DNA from: Azolla caroliniana
Lineage: Eukaryota; Polypodiophyta
Direction of reading: 5' to 3'
Assembly (NCBI GenBank): GCA_043228905.1
Contig: JBHGNT010000007.1
Span: 5,022,001 to 5,086,000 of the forward strand
Length of the DNA: 64,000 nucleotides
Notes under the pieces: model-generated
What the model was told of the DNA's origin: nothing
Database searches by the model: none
What the model saw: the letters and a program-made list of their open reading frames with translations, nothing else
Shown: piece after piece, positions 9,306 to 18,310 of the stretch
Numbering within the stretch: position 1 is the stretch's first letter
How the letters are laid out: each line of letters starts with the position of its first letter
Position numbers and translations under genes: made by a program

Positions 9306-10592
9306 TTGCCTGTTGAGATACAATGTTTTCGAAATATGATTGCTAGTAATGGGAAAGCATTTGCAGTTGAGTCAAGTGAAATTGGTTGTGTAGACCCAAC
9401 AGTTGTGGAACCAATTATTATATTTACAATTCCGCATATTCCTTGGATTTTAAGGCCTATCCTTGTTCCTCAGGCCCAAATACCGCAAGTAATAGCTTTG
9501 CTTAAGGAAAAAATAGAAATGGGTATCCTTGAGCCATCAAATGCCCCCTACTCGAATAAGTGGTTTACTGTACCTAAAAAGAACGGTTCATTAAGGTTCA
9601 TTTAGGATTTACAACCTGTCAATAGAGTTACTATTCGAAACGTCAATGTTGGACTGATTGTAGATGCCTTTGCAGAAGCTTTCGCAAGAAGAGCTATATA
9701 TTCTATGTGCGATTTGTATTCAAGATATGATCAATTTAAGCTTGTTATTGATAGTCGTGATATAACTACTATAAGAACACCAATTGGATTGATGCAAATG
9801 TGTACATTGCCTCAAGCTGCTACAAATTCTGTAGCACATATGGTGAATGCTATGAATAAAATTTTAAGAGATTTTGTGCCAAAAATAACTATGCCTTTTC
9901 TAGATGATGTTCCAATTAAAGGATGCTTGATGAATAAGAAGGATGAAAAACTCATGTTGAACAGATGTAGAAAGTTTGTTGCAGACCACATTGATGCTTG
10001 TGAAAGAATCCTTTCAAGGTTAGAAGAGGTTCATCTTACATTTTCAGGTCAAAAAACTATGTTTGGGGTTCCTAAAGTTCTGATTGTAGGGCACATGTGT
10101 GGACCCTACAGAAGAAAGTCATCCCCAATTAATGTAAATGCAATTCAAAATCGAAAGGATGATTGTAAATCTCTAACAGAAGTGCAAAGGTTTTTGGGTG
10201 CTTATGTGTTTTACCGAATTTGGATTCCACATTTCACACATGTGGCTGATCCGCTTTATGGGTTGCTTAAGAAGAATTCAAGTTTCCTTTGGACTAATGT
10301 GCATACAGATGCACTTCACCAACTAAAGGAAATGTTGTTGAATGCCCCTGTTTTACGGAAGGCTAGGTATGATAGTGAACACCCCATTATTGTTACTGTG
10401 GATACAAATCCAATTGCCAGGATCGGTTGGGTTGTTAGCCAAGAAGAGAATGATGGGTTGAGATACGCAGTTCGATTTGGTGCAAAAATCTTAACAAAAA
10501 GAGCTTACCCACAAATTAAAAGAGAGTTATGGGGTATGTTAACAAGTATTAAAACAAATTGTGAATACTTAATTGGTGTTGAAGTTGTGGTT
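9306..10592 (+). pseudogene. Gypsy G reverse transcriptase and RNase H (first part)
   Basis: The RT starts with the VPKKNGSLRFI block, has an in-frame stop (9603-9605), then DLQPVNRVTIRN, YSMCDLYSRYDQF and the active-site region MPFLDDVPIKGC (about 9890-9930). VLIVGHMCGP and EVQRFLGAYVFYRIWIPHF form the thumb and connection. DSEHPIIVTVDTNP and IKRELWGMLTSIK are RNase H motifs. Element H interrupts the sequence at 10597. The DD pair of the RT active site is kept. The first aspartate block reads CDLYSRYDQF. Confidence 0.85.
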
Positions 10593-10745
10593 AAAACTGT
10601 CAAGACTGAGAGAGAGAAAGAGAGAGAGAAAGAGATAGAGAGATAATTGAAAGAGAATTATTATATTGAAGCGTAAAATGGATTACAAAGAGTAGGCTAC
10701 AAAATGGCGTTGAACCAATTTAGGTTTGGGATGGGTGGTAGATCC

Positions 10746-10904
10746 CTATTTATAAGTAATAGAGAACACTCTAGAATATTCTAGGTTATCCTAGAATGTA
10801 GAGTAATCTAGAAGATCTCTAGAGTATTCTAGAAGGTTCTAGTGGTATCGAATACTCTAGAATATTCTAGGTCATTCTAGAATGTAGAGTAATATAGAAT
10901 ATTC
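10746..10904 (-). promoter_or_regulatory. Heat-shock-element array and TATA box, H 3' LTR
   Basis: On the minus strand a TATA box (TTATAAATAG, about 10746-10756) has upstream of it GAAnnTTC or TTCnnGAA dimers at 10774-10781, 10860-10867, 10875-10882 and 10897-10904. A perfect three-pentamer element TTCTAGAAGGTTC is at 10827-10839. This is the architecture of heat-inducible plant promoters. Confidence 0.75.
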
Positions 10905-10954
10905 CTATGATATTAGATTTCATATTCTAGAGACTATACATATAAGAATATTAA

Positions 10955-11006
10955 TACAATGGTTAAGGATTTGACATGTGTACAACAAGGTCGTGGGTTC
11001 AAATCC
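10955..11006 (+). promoter_or_regulatory. tRNA-like A/B boxes in the H LTRs (antisense)
   Basis: TACAATGGTTAAGG (A-box-like) and GGGTTCAAATCC (B-box-like, 10995-11006) are about 40 bp apart, antisense to the LTR. The 5' LTR holds the same block at about 15975-16026, and element M at about 63701-63752. Confidence 0.5.
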
Positions 11007-11068
11007 TTTCGAGTCATAATGAGAGTGTCATGATCCTTTCGATGCATGATGTGACTGTTATCATGACA

Positions 11069-11520
11069 TTATCCCCCTTCTTCGACGACACGTCTCACGA
11101 GTCATAGGGTTTGTATTAGGACCTGGTTTACAAGGATATTGGCGATGAAATGCATTGACGAGTTCTGCAGCATTGGAAAGATTTGTTGCAGGTTCCCAAG
11201 TTCGATCATTGGGGGTATAGCCTAGCCAATCGACTAAGTAATACAGCTTGTTGCGCACGATTTTAGAATCGAGAACGGCAACAACTTCAAATTCAGGCCC
11301 ATCCAAGAACTCGACAGGTGGGGGGGGGTGTCGTAAGACGGCCCGAAATTGAACTTGTAGTATAAGGTTCCAAAAGGGATACATGAAACACCGGATGAAG
11401 ATGCATGTGCGGAGGGAGGTCAAGACGAAATGCAACATCACTTATCTTACCAGTGATCATGTAAGGGCCAAAACGTTGGTAATCCAATTTACTACAAGGT
11501 CGAGTGGTCTTGATGTTGTG
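11069..11520 (-). pseudogene. Gypsy H integrase C-terminus and chromodomain
   Basis: Two overlapping frames: YQRFGPYMITGKI with LPPHMHLHPVFHVSLLEPY, then a shifted frame with the chromodomain FEVVAVLDSKIVRNKLYYL, VDWLGYTPNDRTWEPATNL. Chromodomains in plant chromoviruses direct integration to modified chromatin. Position after integrase and before the purine tract fits the family. Confidence 0.88.
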
Positions 11521-12400
11521 TTAGAGAAGCCATACATGATCCCCAATGCGGAACTTTTTTGAGGAGTCTAGACGATGACGATCGGCAAGCCTCTTGTGTG
11601 TAAATTGAGCATCGTGCAAATTGTGGAGAATGTTAGCTTGAATTTCTTGGAGGCGACTAAGACGATCCTCGGCAGCAGGGTTGGTAGGAACTTCTGGATG
11701 CGCATTCATCGTCCACCGAGGATGACAGCCCATATTTGCGAAAAATGGGGAATATCCTGTAGAAGAATGGGCTGAGTTGTTGTAAGCGAATTCCGCCAAG
11801 TGCAAAAAAGCAACCCAATCATCTTGTTGATAGTTGATGAAACAACGAAGATATTGTTCCAATGTCTGGTTGGTACGCTCTGTTTGGCCATTTGTTTCAG
11901 GATGATAGCCCGAAGAAAGCTTAACTGAAATGTGGAGAAGTTTGAACAGGTGCTTCCAAAACTTTGAGATGAATTGTGGACCACGATCACCAATAATATC
12001 ATCCGGCAGACCATGATGCTTAAATACCTCCCGCATAACGAGATCAGCCGTCTCTTGACTAGTAATCGACTTTGTACATGGCAAGAAATGTGCCATTTTG
12101 GTAAATCGATCAACCACTGTGAGAATTGCATCAAAACCTTTTGAAATTGGGAGATCAGTAATGAAGTCCAAGGATATAGACTTCCAAGGAGTTTCCGGAA
12201 TGGGAAGTGGTTGTAGTAAGCCATAGGGTCGGTGACGAGGATTCTTTGATCGACAACATATATCACAACTCCGAACATACTCCTCAACAAAATGATGAAG
12301 GCGAGGCCACCAATAGCGTCAAGAAATTAATTCTAGAGTCTTGTGAACTCCAAAATGACCAGCCATTGGTGAGTCATGGCAATGTTGCAAAACTTGTAGT
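11521..12400 (-). pseudogene. Gypsy H integrase
   Basis: The zinc-binding HHCC region (HCHDSPMAGHFG, CDICCRSK; about 12230-12400) has one stop. The catalytic core is one open frame (11521-12171) with the three acidic residues of the D,D-35-E site in context: LTVVDRFTKM, IGDRGPQF and NQTLEQYLRCF. The enzyme joins element cDNA to host DNA. Beyond it lies the DRHR(x)DSSKKFRIGDHVWLL tail. Confidence 0.88.
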
Positions 12401-12478
12401 CATGGGGGACCATCAGGAACATACAATAAATTTTGTCGAAATAGAAAACCATCATGCCAATAGAACTGACAATAGTCA

Positions 12479-13640
12479 TTACGAGGATTTTTTCGACTGT
12501 GAGCAAGAAGCACGATCCGGGACGATATGATCCAAAACATCCTTGGCGAAATCATCAGTGGCCATATGATCTCGAATGGAATCAAGAAGAGTGGAATTTT
12601 CAAGAGTTGTTATGGCGTTAACTACCATTAATCGTAATCGATTAGGACCCAAAAGGATTTGTTTTTTATGCTCAAATGCAGGTTCCCCTGGACGAAGTTC
12701 CATATAAGAGCACCGAGAAAGAGCATCTGCTTTGCCTTGCTGCATCCCAGGGCGATATATGATGATAAAGTCGAAGTGAGTCAAAAATTGCGCCCACTGG
12801 GCTTGTCGCCGACTCAAGACTCGAGCATTTTGGAAATAAGTCAGGTTCTTATGATCATTGTAGACAATGATCTGTTGAGAAGAACCTTCTAGGAAATGTC
12901 GCCATTGTTGAAATGAATCCACGATTGCAAGAAGCTCTTTGTCATGGATCTCGTAGTTGATCTCTGCAGCTTCAAACTTTCGTGAATGAAAGGTGACAGG
13001 GTGTAGGTGTCCATCATCTCCAGTCCGCGAGAGGACACTCCCTAGTGCAAAATCGGACGCATCGGCTTCGAGGATGAAGCATTTTGTTGGGTCGACATGT
13101 GCTAAGATAGGTGCCGTTGTAAATGCTCGTTTTAAGCTTTCGAATGCCTCGGCTGCATCTGAACTCCATATAAATGGTTGATCTTTATGTGTGAGCTGAG
13201 TAAGCGGAAGCACAACCTTGGAATAATCTTTAATAAATTTTCGATAAAAATTTGCAAACCCGAGAAAATATTGCACATCACGCACTGAAAGGGGCGTTTG
13301 CCACTCTAAAATTGCTTGTACCTTCATGGGGTCCATAGCAATACCATTTGACGATACAACATACCCCAAAAATTCCACTTGATTCTGGCCGAAACTACAC
13401 TTTTCTAATTTTGTGTAGAGACCATATTCTCAGAGTCGACGCAGTACTTGACGAACATGTTCATCACGCTCCTCTTGGGTCTTTGAGTAGATTAAAATAT
13501 CATCTAGGTAAACTATAGTGAAGATATCAAGAAAATCTCAAAAAATATCGTTCGCCATATGTTGGAAAACAGCAGGTGCATTCGTGAGACCGAATGGCAT
13601 CACTGTATACTCAAAATGTCCATAGCGAGTGCGGAAAGCT
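12479..13640 (-). pseudogene. Gypsy H RT palm/thumb and RNase H
   Basis: From about 13640: [17 protein letters not shown], a stop (near 13545), the RT active site YLDD (about 13500-13511), another stop, then [27 protein letters not shown] and the RNase H domain (FILEADASDFALGSVLS, NYEIHDKELLAIV, VYNDHKNLTYF, GKADALSR). The RNase H motifs look intact. The frame ends in the linker before integrase. Confidence 0.88.
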
Positions 13641-14322
13641 GTGGAAGGAGATTATAAATTGGGCCCCATGGAGGTTCTTTCCCTGGTTGTAAGTCAATAG
13701 GGCAGTCGTATGGCCGATGCTCCGGCAATGTATTGGCCTTCACCTTATCAAAGACATCTGAAAACTCCTTGTATTTCTCTGGTAGTTTAATATCCGCTTC
13801 ACGTGAAGTGGATGATGGAGTTGCTATTATTGCGAAGACGAACATGGCCTCGTTCCCCCCTTCCTCCCGCAACTGTCGTAAAGAGATGGGCGATAACTCC
13901 GAGGATCTATTATCACATGTAGGAGAGAGGGATGCGGGATTTGTGCTTTTTTCCCGGGTCTCCTCAATTGTTCTTTTCATCCAATCAATCTTCGGGTTAT
14001 GGAGTTCAAACCAGGGGAGACCTAGAACTATTGGGTGTTCCGGACTACGAATAATGTTGAAAGAGATTATGCTTGCCAAATTGCCAAGAACTATCCTAAT
14101 TGGCTCGGACTCCTCGACTATATCTCCTGATGTTATGGGACGTCCATCAATGACTCCTACGGCTACTGGGCTGGGAAGCATATTCAAGAGGATGTTTTGT
14201 GACAAGGCAAATTCACAATCCATGAAACAAGAGTTGGCTCCAGAATCTAGAAGGGCAGAGGCTAGGACTCGATGACATGTAGATGTGGTAAGCTCGACTT
14301 GTGCTGAAAAAACTCGACTCAC
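13600..14322 (-). pseudogene. Gypsy H protease and start of RT, RT core deleted
   Basis: The retropepsin motif LLDSGANSCFMD carries the DSG catalytic triplet, followed by PIVLGLPWFELHNP. The frame continues to the RT entry block [20 protein letters not shown], then jumps near 13650 straight to the [16 protein letters not shown] region. The RT fingers and first catalytic aspartate block are therefore deleted, and the RT cannot be active. Confidence 0.85.
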
Positions 14323-14408
14323 TTGATTTGATGAAATGGAACCACGACTAGGAACTAACTCTACATAGCTAGGATGGTCCAGCCAAATGGCTCCTATTTT
14401 GGCCGGAC

Positions 14409-15537
14409 TTACTCGTTTAACACATCCTCTAATTGACTCAAGACATCGAATCTATTCTCATGACATGGACTATGAGGCTTATTTATGTTATTAGAAGTAA
14501 CAATAGAACTCGATGTAGGGTTTTCATGGGCACTTACTTGGTATACTTGACGCCTAGGTTTATGTGGACAATTTACAGCTATATGTCCTGGACCGCCACA
14601 ATACAGGCAGAGGCGATGCGCTCGACGTCGTTGCTTCTCAGCATCTGATAACAGCCCACGACGTTGTGTTGACTCTATTTCCATCAAAGTTGGGCCATCC
14701 CTTGTAATGGGTCTAGAAACTTGTGGAGGCGTTGCGACTACGGAAGCGTAAGTCTGCTCAGGTTGGCGGCGTAACATTTGTTGGCACTCAGAACGTCACT
14801 CAAATAGGCGATTATCACATCGCACAGTTCGACTAATGGCTTCTGTAAGTGACTTCGGATCTTCAGGGAAAGTAAGAAGAAGATCTTTGACATCATTTCT
14901 CAAACCTTGACGGAATTGATCCATTAAAGCTGCCTCATCCCAAGGGATATCGCATGCCAAGAGACGGAAATCGGCTGCATAAGACGACGCGGGACGATCT
15001 CCTTGTCGGAGCCTTCGAATCTTGTTTATCGCTGTCCTAGTGCTGTCGGTCGGTGTCTCCGAAACTAGCTTGAAACTCTTTAACAAATGCCTCGAAATCC
15101 TCCAGCAATGGTGATTTCTTCTCGAGAAGTGGTGCGAACCATGCTAACGTCGTACCGCATAGCAAAGTTCCCACTAATCCCACACGAGTAGAATCAGTTG
15201 GATACCGATTGGGATGTAGCTGAATAACTAGACGAACTTGATTCAAAAAGCCTCGAAATAAAGACCTCGTACCATCAAACTTGGTAGGGAGGCTGATCTT
15301 TGGCTCTCTAGGGGAGTTCTGAGCCCCTGACGCTTGCTCTCGTAATGACAATATAGTCGCCTCGAGTTGATGAACCCGCTGTGATAACTCTTCATATTGT
15401 TGAGCTTTTTCGGCGCTCACGTGTTGTAGATCTCCAAGTAGCCTTTGATTCTCATGCTCTAATGCCACAAATTTATTCGTGAGCATGTCGAGCTCAGAAA
15501 GAACACGCATGTATTCTTGTTTGCTCACGGACTCCAT
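14409..15537 (-). pseudogene. Gypsy H Gag (frameshifted)
   Basis: Starts at 15537 (MESVSKQEYMRV) with a coiled-coil-like N-terminus, then the capsid domain (LPTKFDGTRSLFRGFLNQV, FRQGLRNDVKDLLL) and a zinc knuckle CLYCGGPGHIAVNC. A frameshift near 15040-15086 and a stop near 14790 split it into three frames. Gag would form the virus-like particle in the cytoplasm. The breaks prevent a full product unless another copy supplies it. Confidence 0.88.
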
Positions 15538-15615
15538 AGCTTACGAGGGGAGAGGAGAAGGAAGAAGAGGGTTTGTGGAAGACGAAGAGATGAAAGGAAA
15601 AAAATTGGTTCAAAC

Positions 15616-16088
15616 TGTCAAGACTGAGAGAGAGAAAGAGAGAGAAAAAGAGATAGAGAGATAATTGAAAGAGAATTATTATATTGAAGCGTAAAATGGA
15701 TTACAAAGAGTAGGCTACAAAATGGCGTTGGACCAATTTAGGTTTGGGATGGGTGGTAGATCCCTATTTATAAGTAATAGAGAACACTCTAGAATATTCT
15801 AGGTTATCCTAGAATGTAGAGTAATCTAGAAGATCTCTAGAGTATTCTAGAAGGTTCTAGTGGTATAGAATACTCTAGAATATTCTAGGTCATTCTAGAA
15901 TGTAGAGTATTATATAGAATATTCCTATGATATTAGATTTCATATTCTAGAGACTATACATATAAGAATATTAATACAATGGTTAAGGATTTGACATGTG
16001 TACAACAAGGTCGTGGGTTCAAATCCTTTCGAGTTATAATGAGAGTGTCATGATCCTTTCGATGCATGATGTGACTGTTATCATGACA
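15616..16088 (-). repeat. 5' LTR of gypsy H
   Basis: Nearly identical to the other H LTR. The sequence inside it is AAATTGGTTCAAAC (plus strand), shared with J. It is not an obvious tRNA-Met primer site, so the primer of this family is unclear. Confidence 0.95.
15765..15924 (-). promoter_or_regulatory. Heat-shock-element array and TATA box, H 5' LTR
   Basis: Same layout as in the other H LTR: TATA at 15765-15774, dimer at 15792-15799, three-pentamer element at 15845-15857 and further dimers up to about 15924. This copy would drive transcription of the element. Confidence 0.75.
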
Positions 16089-16093
16089 AAAAC

Positions 16094-17646
16094 AGATTGT
16101 CGTCCATTGCTAGGAATGATTTCAAGTTGTGAAACATCTGATATAATTATGCTTAGATGGATAGCTTACATAAAATCACTATGTCCTGAAATCAAGCACA
16201 TTGTAGGAACGGATAACCCAATTGCCGATATGCTCTCAAGAGCAAGGTTTAAAAAAAATACTATGGTAATGACTGATGAAGAAGATGAGAGTTTTGATTT
16301 CTTTTCCATAAATTGTAGCTTGATGGGGTCATGTGATTTGGGTGTTCATGTTATTCTTCGTGAATCTGAGTACGAGGGGGAGATGTTACAAATTGGAAAA
16401 TACTTGAGTACTCATGAGAAAGATAGAACATGGTCAAGGGAGCTATTTCATAAAATAAGAAAGAAAGCTTATAATTTTTTTCTTCATGAGGGATATCTTT
16501 GGAGACATCCAAAAGTTGTGAAAGGGATTCCGCAAAGAGTGGTTGGAAGAAAGGAAGAGCAACAGAAACTAATATTTCAATTTCATGATACTTTATGGGC
16601 AGGTCATCGTAGAGTTTGGGCCACCTATTTGAAATTAAAAGAGAAGTTTTGGTGGGCTAGAATGTACAACGATGTTGCATATTATGTACAATCGTGTGAG
16701 AACTACCAAATGTATTCGAATATTCGGCATCGTGATGGGTTGCAACCTACTTATTCTTTATCTCTACATTATAAATGGGTTGTGGATTTTTGCAAATGAT
16801 ATATCTTGTATTGACAAGAGAAGATTTGACAAATCAAGTGGAAGGTCGAGACCTACACCAAAAAACCACTTCAACTGTTTGTAAGTTCCTTCTTGAAGAT
16901 GTGATATGTAGGTATGGGTACATTGGGAAGATTGTTACAGATAGAGGAGAACTAGATTCTAACGAAGCTGAACAATTTTTTTCAAGAATGGGAATTCGAT
17001 TGTCCTTAACTAAGGCATATAACCCTGAAGCTATAGTAAAAGCTTTGGTGAAAGCTTGTGATGGCAAGATAGCTAACTGGCCTCATCTGTTACCGTATGC
17101 ACTATGGGCTTACCACTACTCACAGTTCCGTAACTGGCTTTCTACCATCAGAATTAATACTTGGTCAAAAGCCAATTATGCCAGTAGAGCAATCGGTATT
17201 TTCCTGGGTTGCCTTGCCATGGGCAGATGAAATGAGTCGAGAAGATTTGCTTGCTCTTAGAATAAGACAACTAGAAAGAAGGGATGAAGATGTTCAAATA
17301 GCTACGGAAAGGATGAAACAATGTCGACTACGGAACAAAGAAAGATTTGAAAAAACCCATCGCCTTTGACCAAGAAAGCTATGATAGCAGCTTGGATAAC
17401 CAACATAGTACTTCTCGCAAATTTGCCAAAAGATGGTTCGGGCCGTATATCATTAGACAAGTGAATAAAAATGCAACTTATTTCCTAACTGAAATTGATG
17501 GAGTTGCTTTAAAGTTACCAATTGCAGGAAAGCAAATTAAGCTATTCAAGAGAAGGGAAGATCAAAGCAGTAACTTCCTCAACAAAGATGACATCCATGA
17601 AGTTGAAGAAGGAGACATTCATTGGTGCATGCTAGAGGATGCGTAG
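16094..17646 (+). pseudogene. Gypsy G RNase H end and integrase (decayed)
   Basis: After the H insertion the RNase H/connection continues (KTDCRPLLGMI, LRWIAYIKSLCPEI, VGTDNPIADMLSRARF). The integrase zinc domain follows: FHDTLWAGHRRV and YVQSCENYQMYS, where the second cysteine is replaced by tyrosine. The catalytic core is broken by stops and frameshifts but shows IVTDRGE. The C-terminal part (17347-17646) has RKFAKRWFGPYIIRQVNKN and AGKQIKLFKRRE, typical of gypsy integrase tails. There is no chromodomain. The stop at 17644-17646 is just before the polypurine tract. Confidence 0.85.
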
Positions 17647-17835
17647 GTCTAGAGGGGGAGGATGTCTTGACGTTTCCATGCCACGATGAGAAAATAACCT
17701 CTACCAATATATATGAACTTATTCAAATCTTTGTAAAAGGTTATATAGAGTGTAAGGCCTCGATGAGTAGGAGCGTGTGGGGGTTTAGGTGTCGTGAAGG
17801 ATTTGCTTCACGGTATTGTATTGAATAACATTTGA

Positions 17836-17895
17836 GAGACTTAAACCCACAATCTCACATACCAAATGCAAGGCACATACCATTAGGCTAGGTCA
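17836..17895 (-). promoter_or_regulatory. tRNA-like A/B boxes in the G LTR (antisense)
   Basis: On the minus strand, GACCTAGCCTAATGGTATG (A-box-like) is followed about 45 bp later by TGTGGGTTTAAGTCTC (B-box-like). It is antisense to the LTR, as in J, H, E and L. Confidence 0.45.
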
Positions 17896-17982
17896 TTTGT
17901 TCTTTTAAAGCTATATTTTAATGCTTGTACTTATGTCATGTATATTTTCATACGTGAAAGCTCGAATGTGTGGGATGTCTAT

Positions 17983-18101
17983 CATGCATCACATGTAATG
18001 CATGAACACCAAATGACGATCATGCATCACATGCATTTCATGCACTACATGCATGTCTTGTACCCTCACATGCATCATATGCATGGGAGCACCTATTTAA
18101 A
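17983..18101 (+). promoter_or_regulatory. RY-element array and TATA box in the G LTR
   Basis: Eight CATGCA/TGCATG motifs lie within about 103 bp (17983, 17999, 18021, 18030, 18039, 18048, 18069, 18080), directly upstream of CTATTTAAAC. RY elements are the known binding site of plant B3 factors of the ABI3/FUS3/LEC2 type. A regulatory role here is inferred. Confidence 0.6.
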
Positions 18102-18310
18102 CAAGGAAAAGAAAAAGAGTGAAGAGGGAACAGGAGTCGAGGAATATTATTGTAATAGGAGGGACAAGCTATATTATTGTACAAGAAATATTTTGTAATC
18201 ATCTTCAGATATCAATACAAGTTATTTCCGTTTCTCCTCTTTCTTTGACAAGAAGCCCGATGCTTACTTCTCAGATTCATGATTTTCTTTTTGTTTGCTC
18301 TCGTACGCCG

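Larger units (their letters stand above)
10598..11068 (-). repeat. 3' LTR of gypsy H
   Basis: Plus-strand ends are TGTCAAGACTGAG and GTTATCATGACA. It contains a GA tract, an inverted TATA box, a heat-shock-element array and a tRNA-like block. The purine tract GAAGGGGGATAA lies just inside the element (11069-11080 reversed). Confidence 0.95.
10598..16088 (-). mobile_element. Ty3/gypsy chromovirus H, complete insertion in G
   Basis: Two LTRs of 471 and 473 bp differ at only a handful of positions. The 5-bp target duplication AAAAC flanks both sides (10593-10597 and 16089-16093). Order on the minus strand: 5' LTR, gag, protease, RT, RNase H, integrase, chromodomain, 3' LTR. It carries frameshifts in gag and a deletion in RT, so it is defective despite young LTRs. 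Element M (63344 onward) is the same family. Confidence 0.95.
7231..18250 (+). mobile_element. Ty3/gypsy element G (decayed; 5' end lost)
   Basis: G reads gag (C-terminal part), protease, RT, RNase H and integrase on the plus strand, ending in a polypurine tract and a 3' LTR. Its 5' end was lost where J inserted (7230), and it is split by H at 10597/16089. Frameshifts and stops occur throughout. The RT palm reads PFLDDVPIKGC, a form I associate with a gypsy lineage best known from basidiomycete fungi and non-seed plants rather than with classical plant Tekay, CRM, Athila or Ogre elements. Confidence 0.85.
17663..18250 (+). repeat. 3' LTR of gypsy G
   Basis: A purine tract (AGAGGGGGAGGA, 17651-17662) is followed by TGTCTTGACG. 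The LTR ends CTTTGACA at 18250, giving matching TGTC/GACA termini. It has an RY-rich U3, a TATA-like CTATTTAAAC (18092-18101) and a T-rich U5. The 5' LTR is absent from the window. Confidence 0.75.

Noticed and set aside
10955-11006. A true tRNA gene
   Set aside because: A and B boxes are spaced correctly but I cannot pair a full acceptor stem or anticodon arm, and the block repeats with each LTR.
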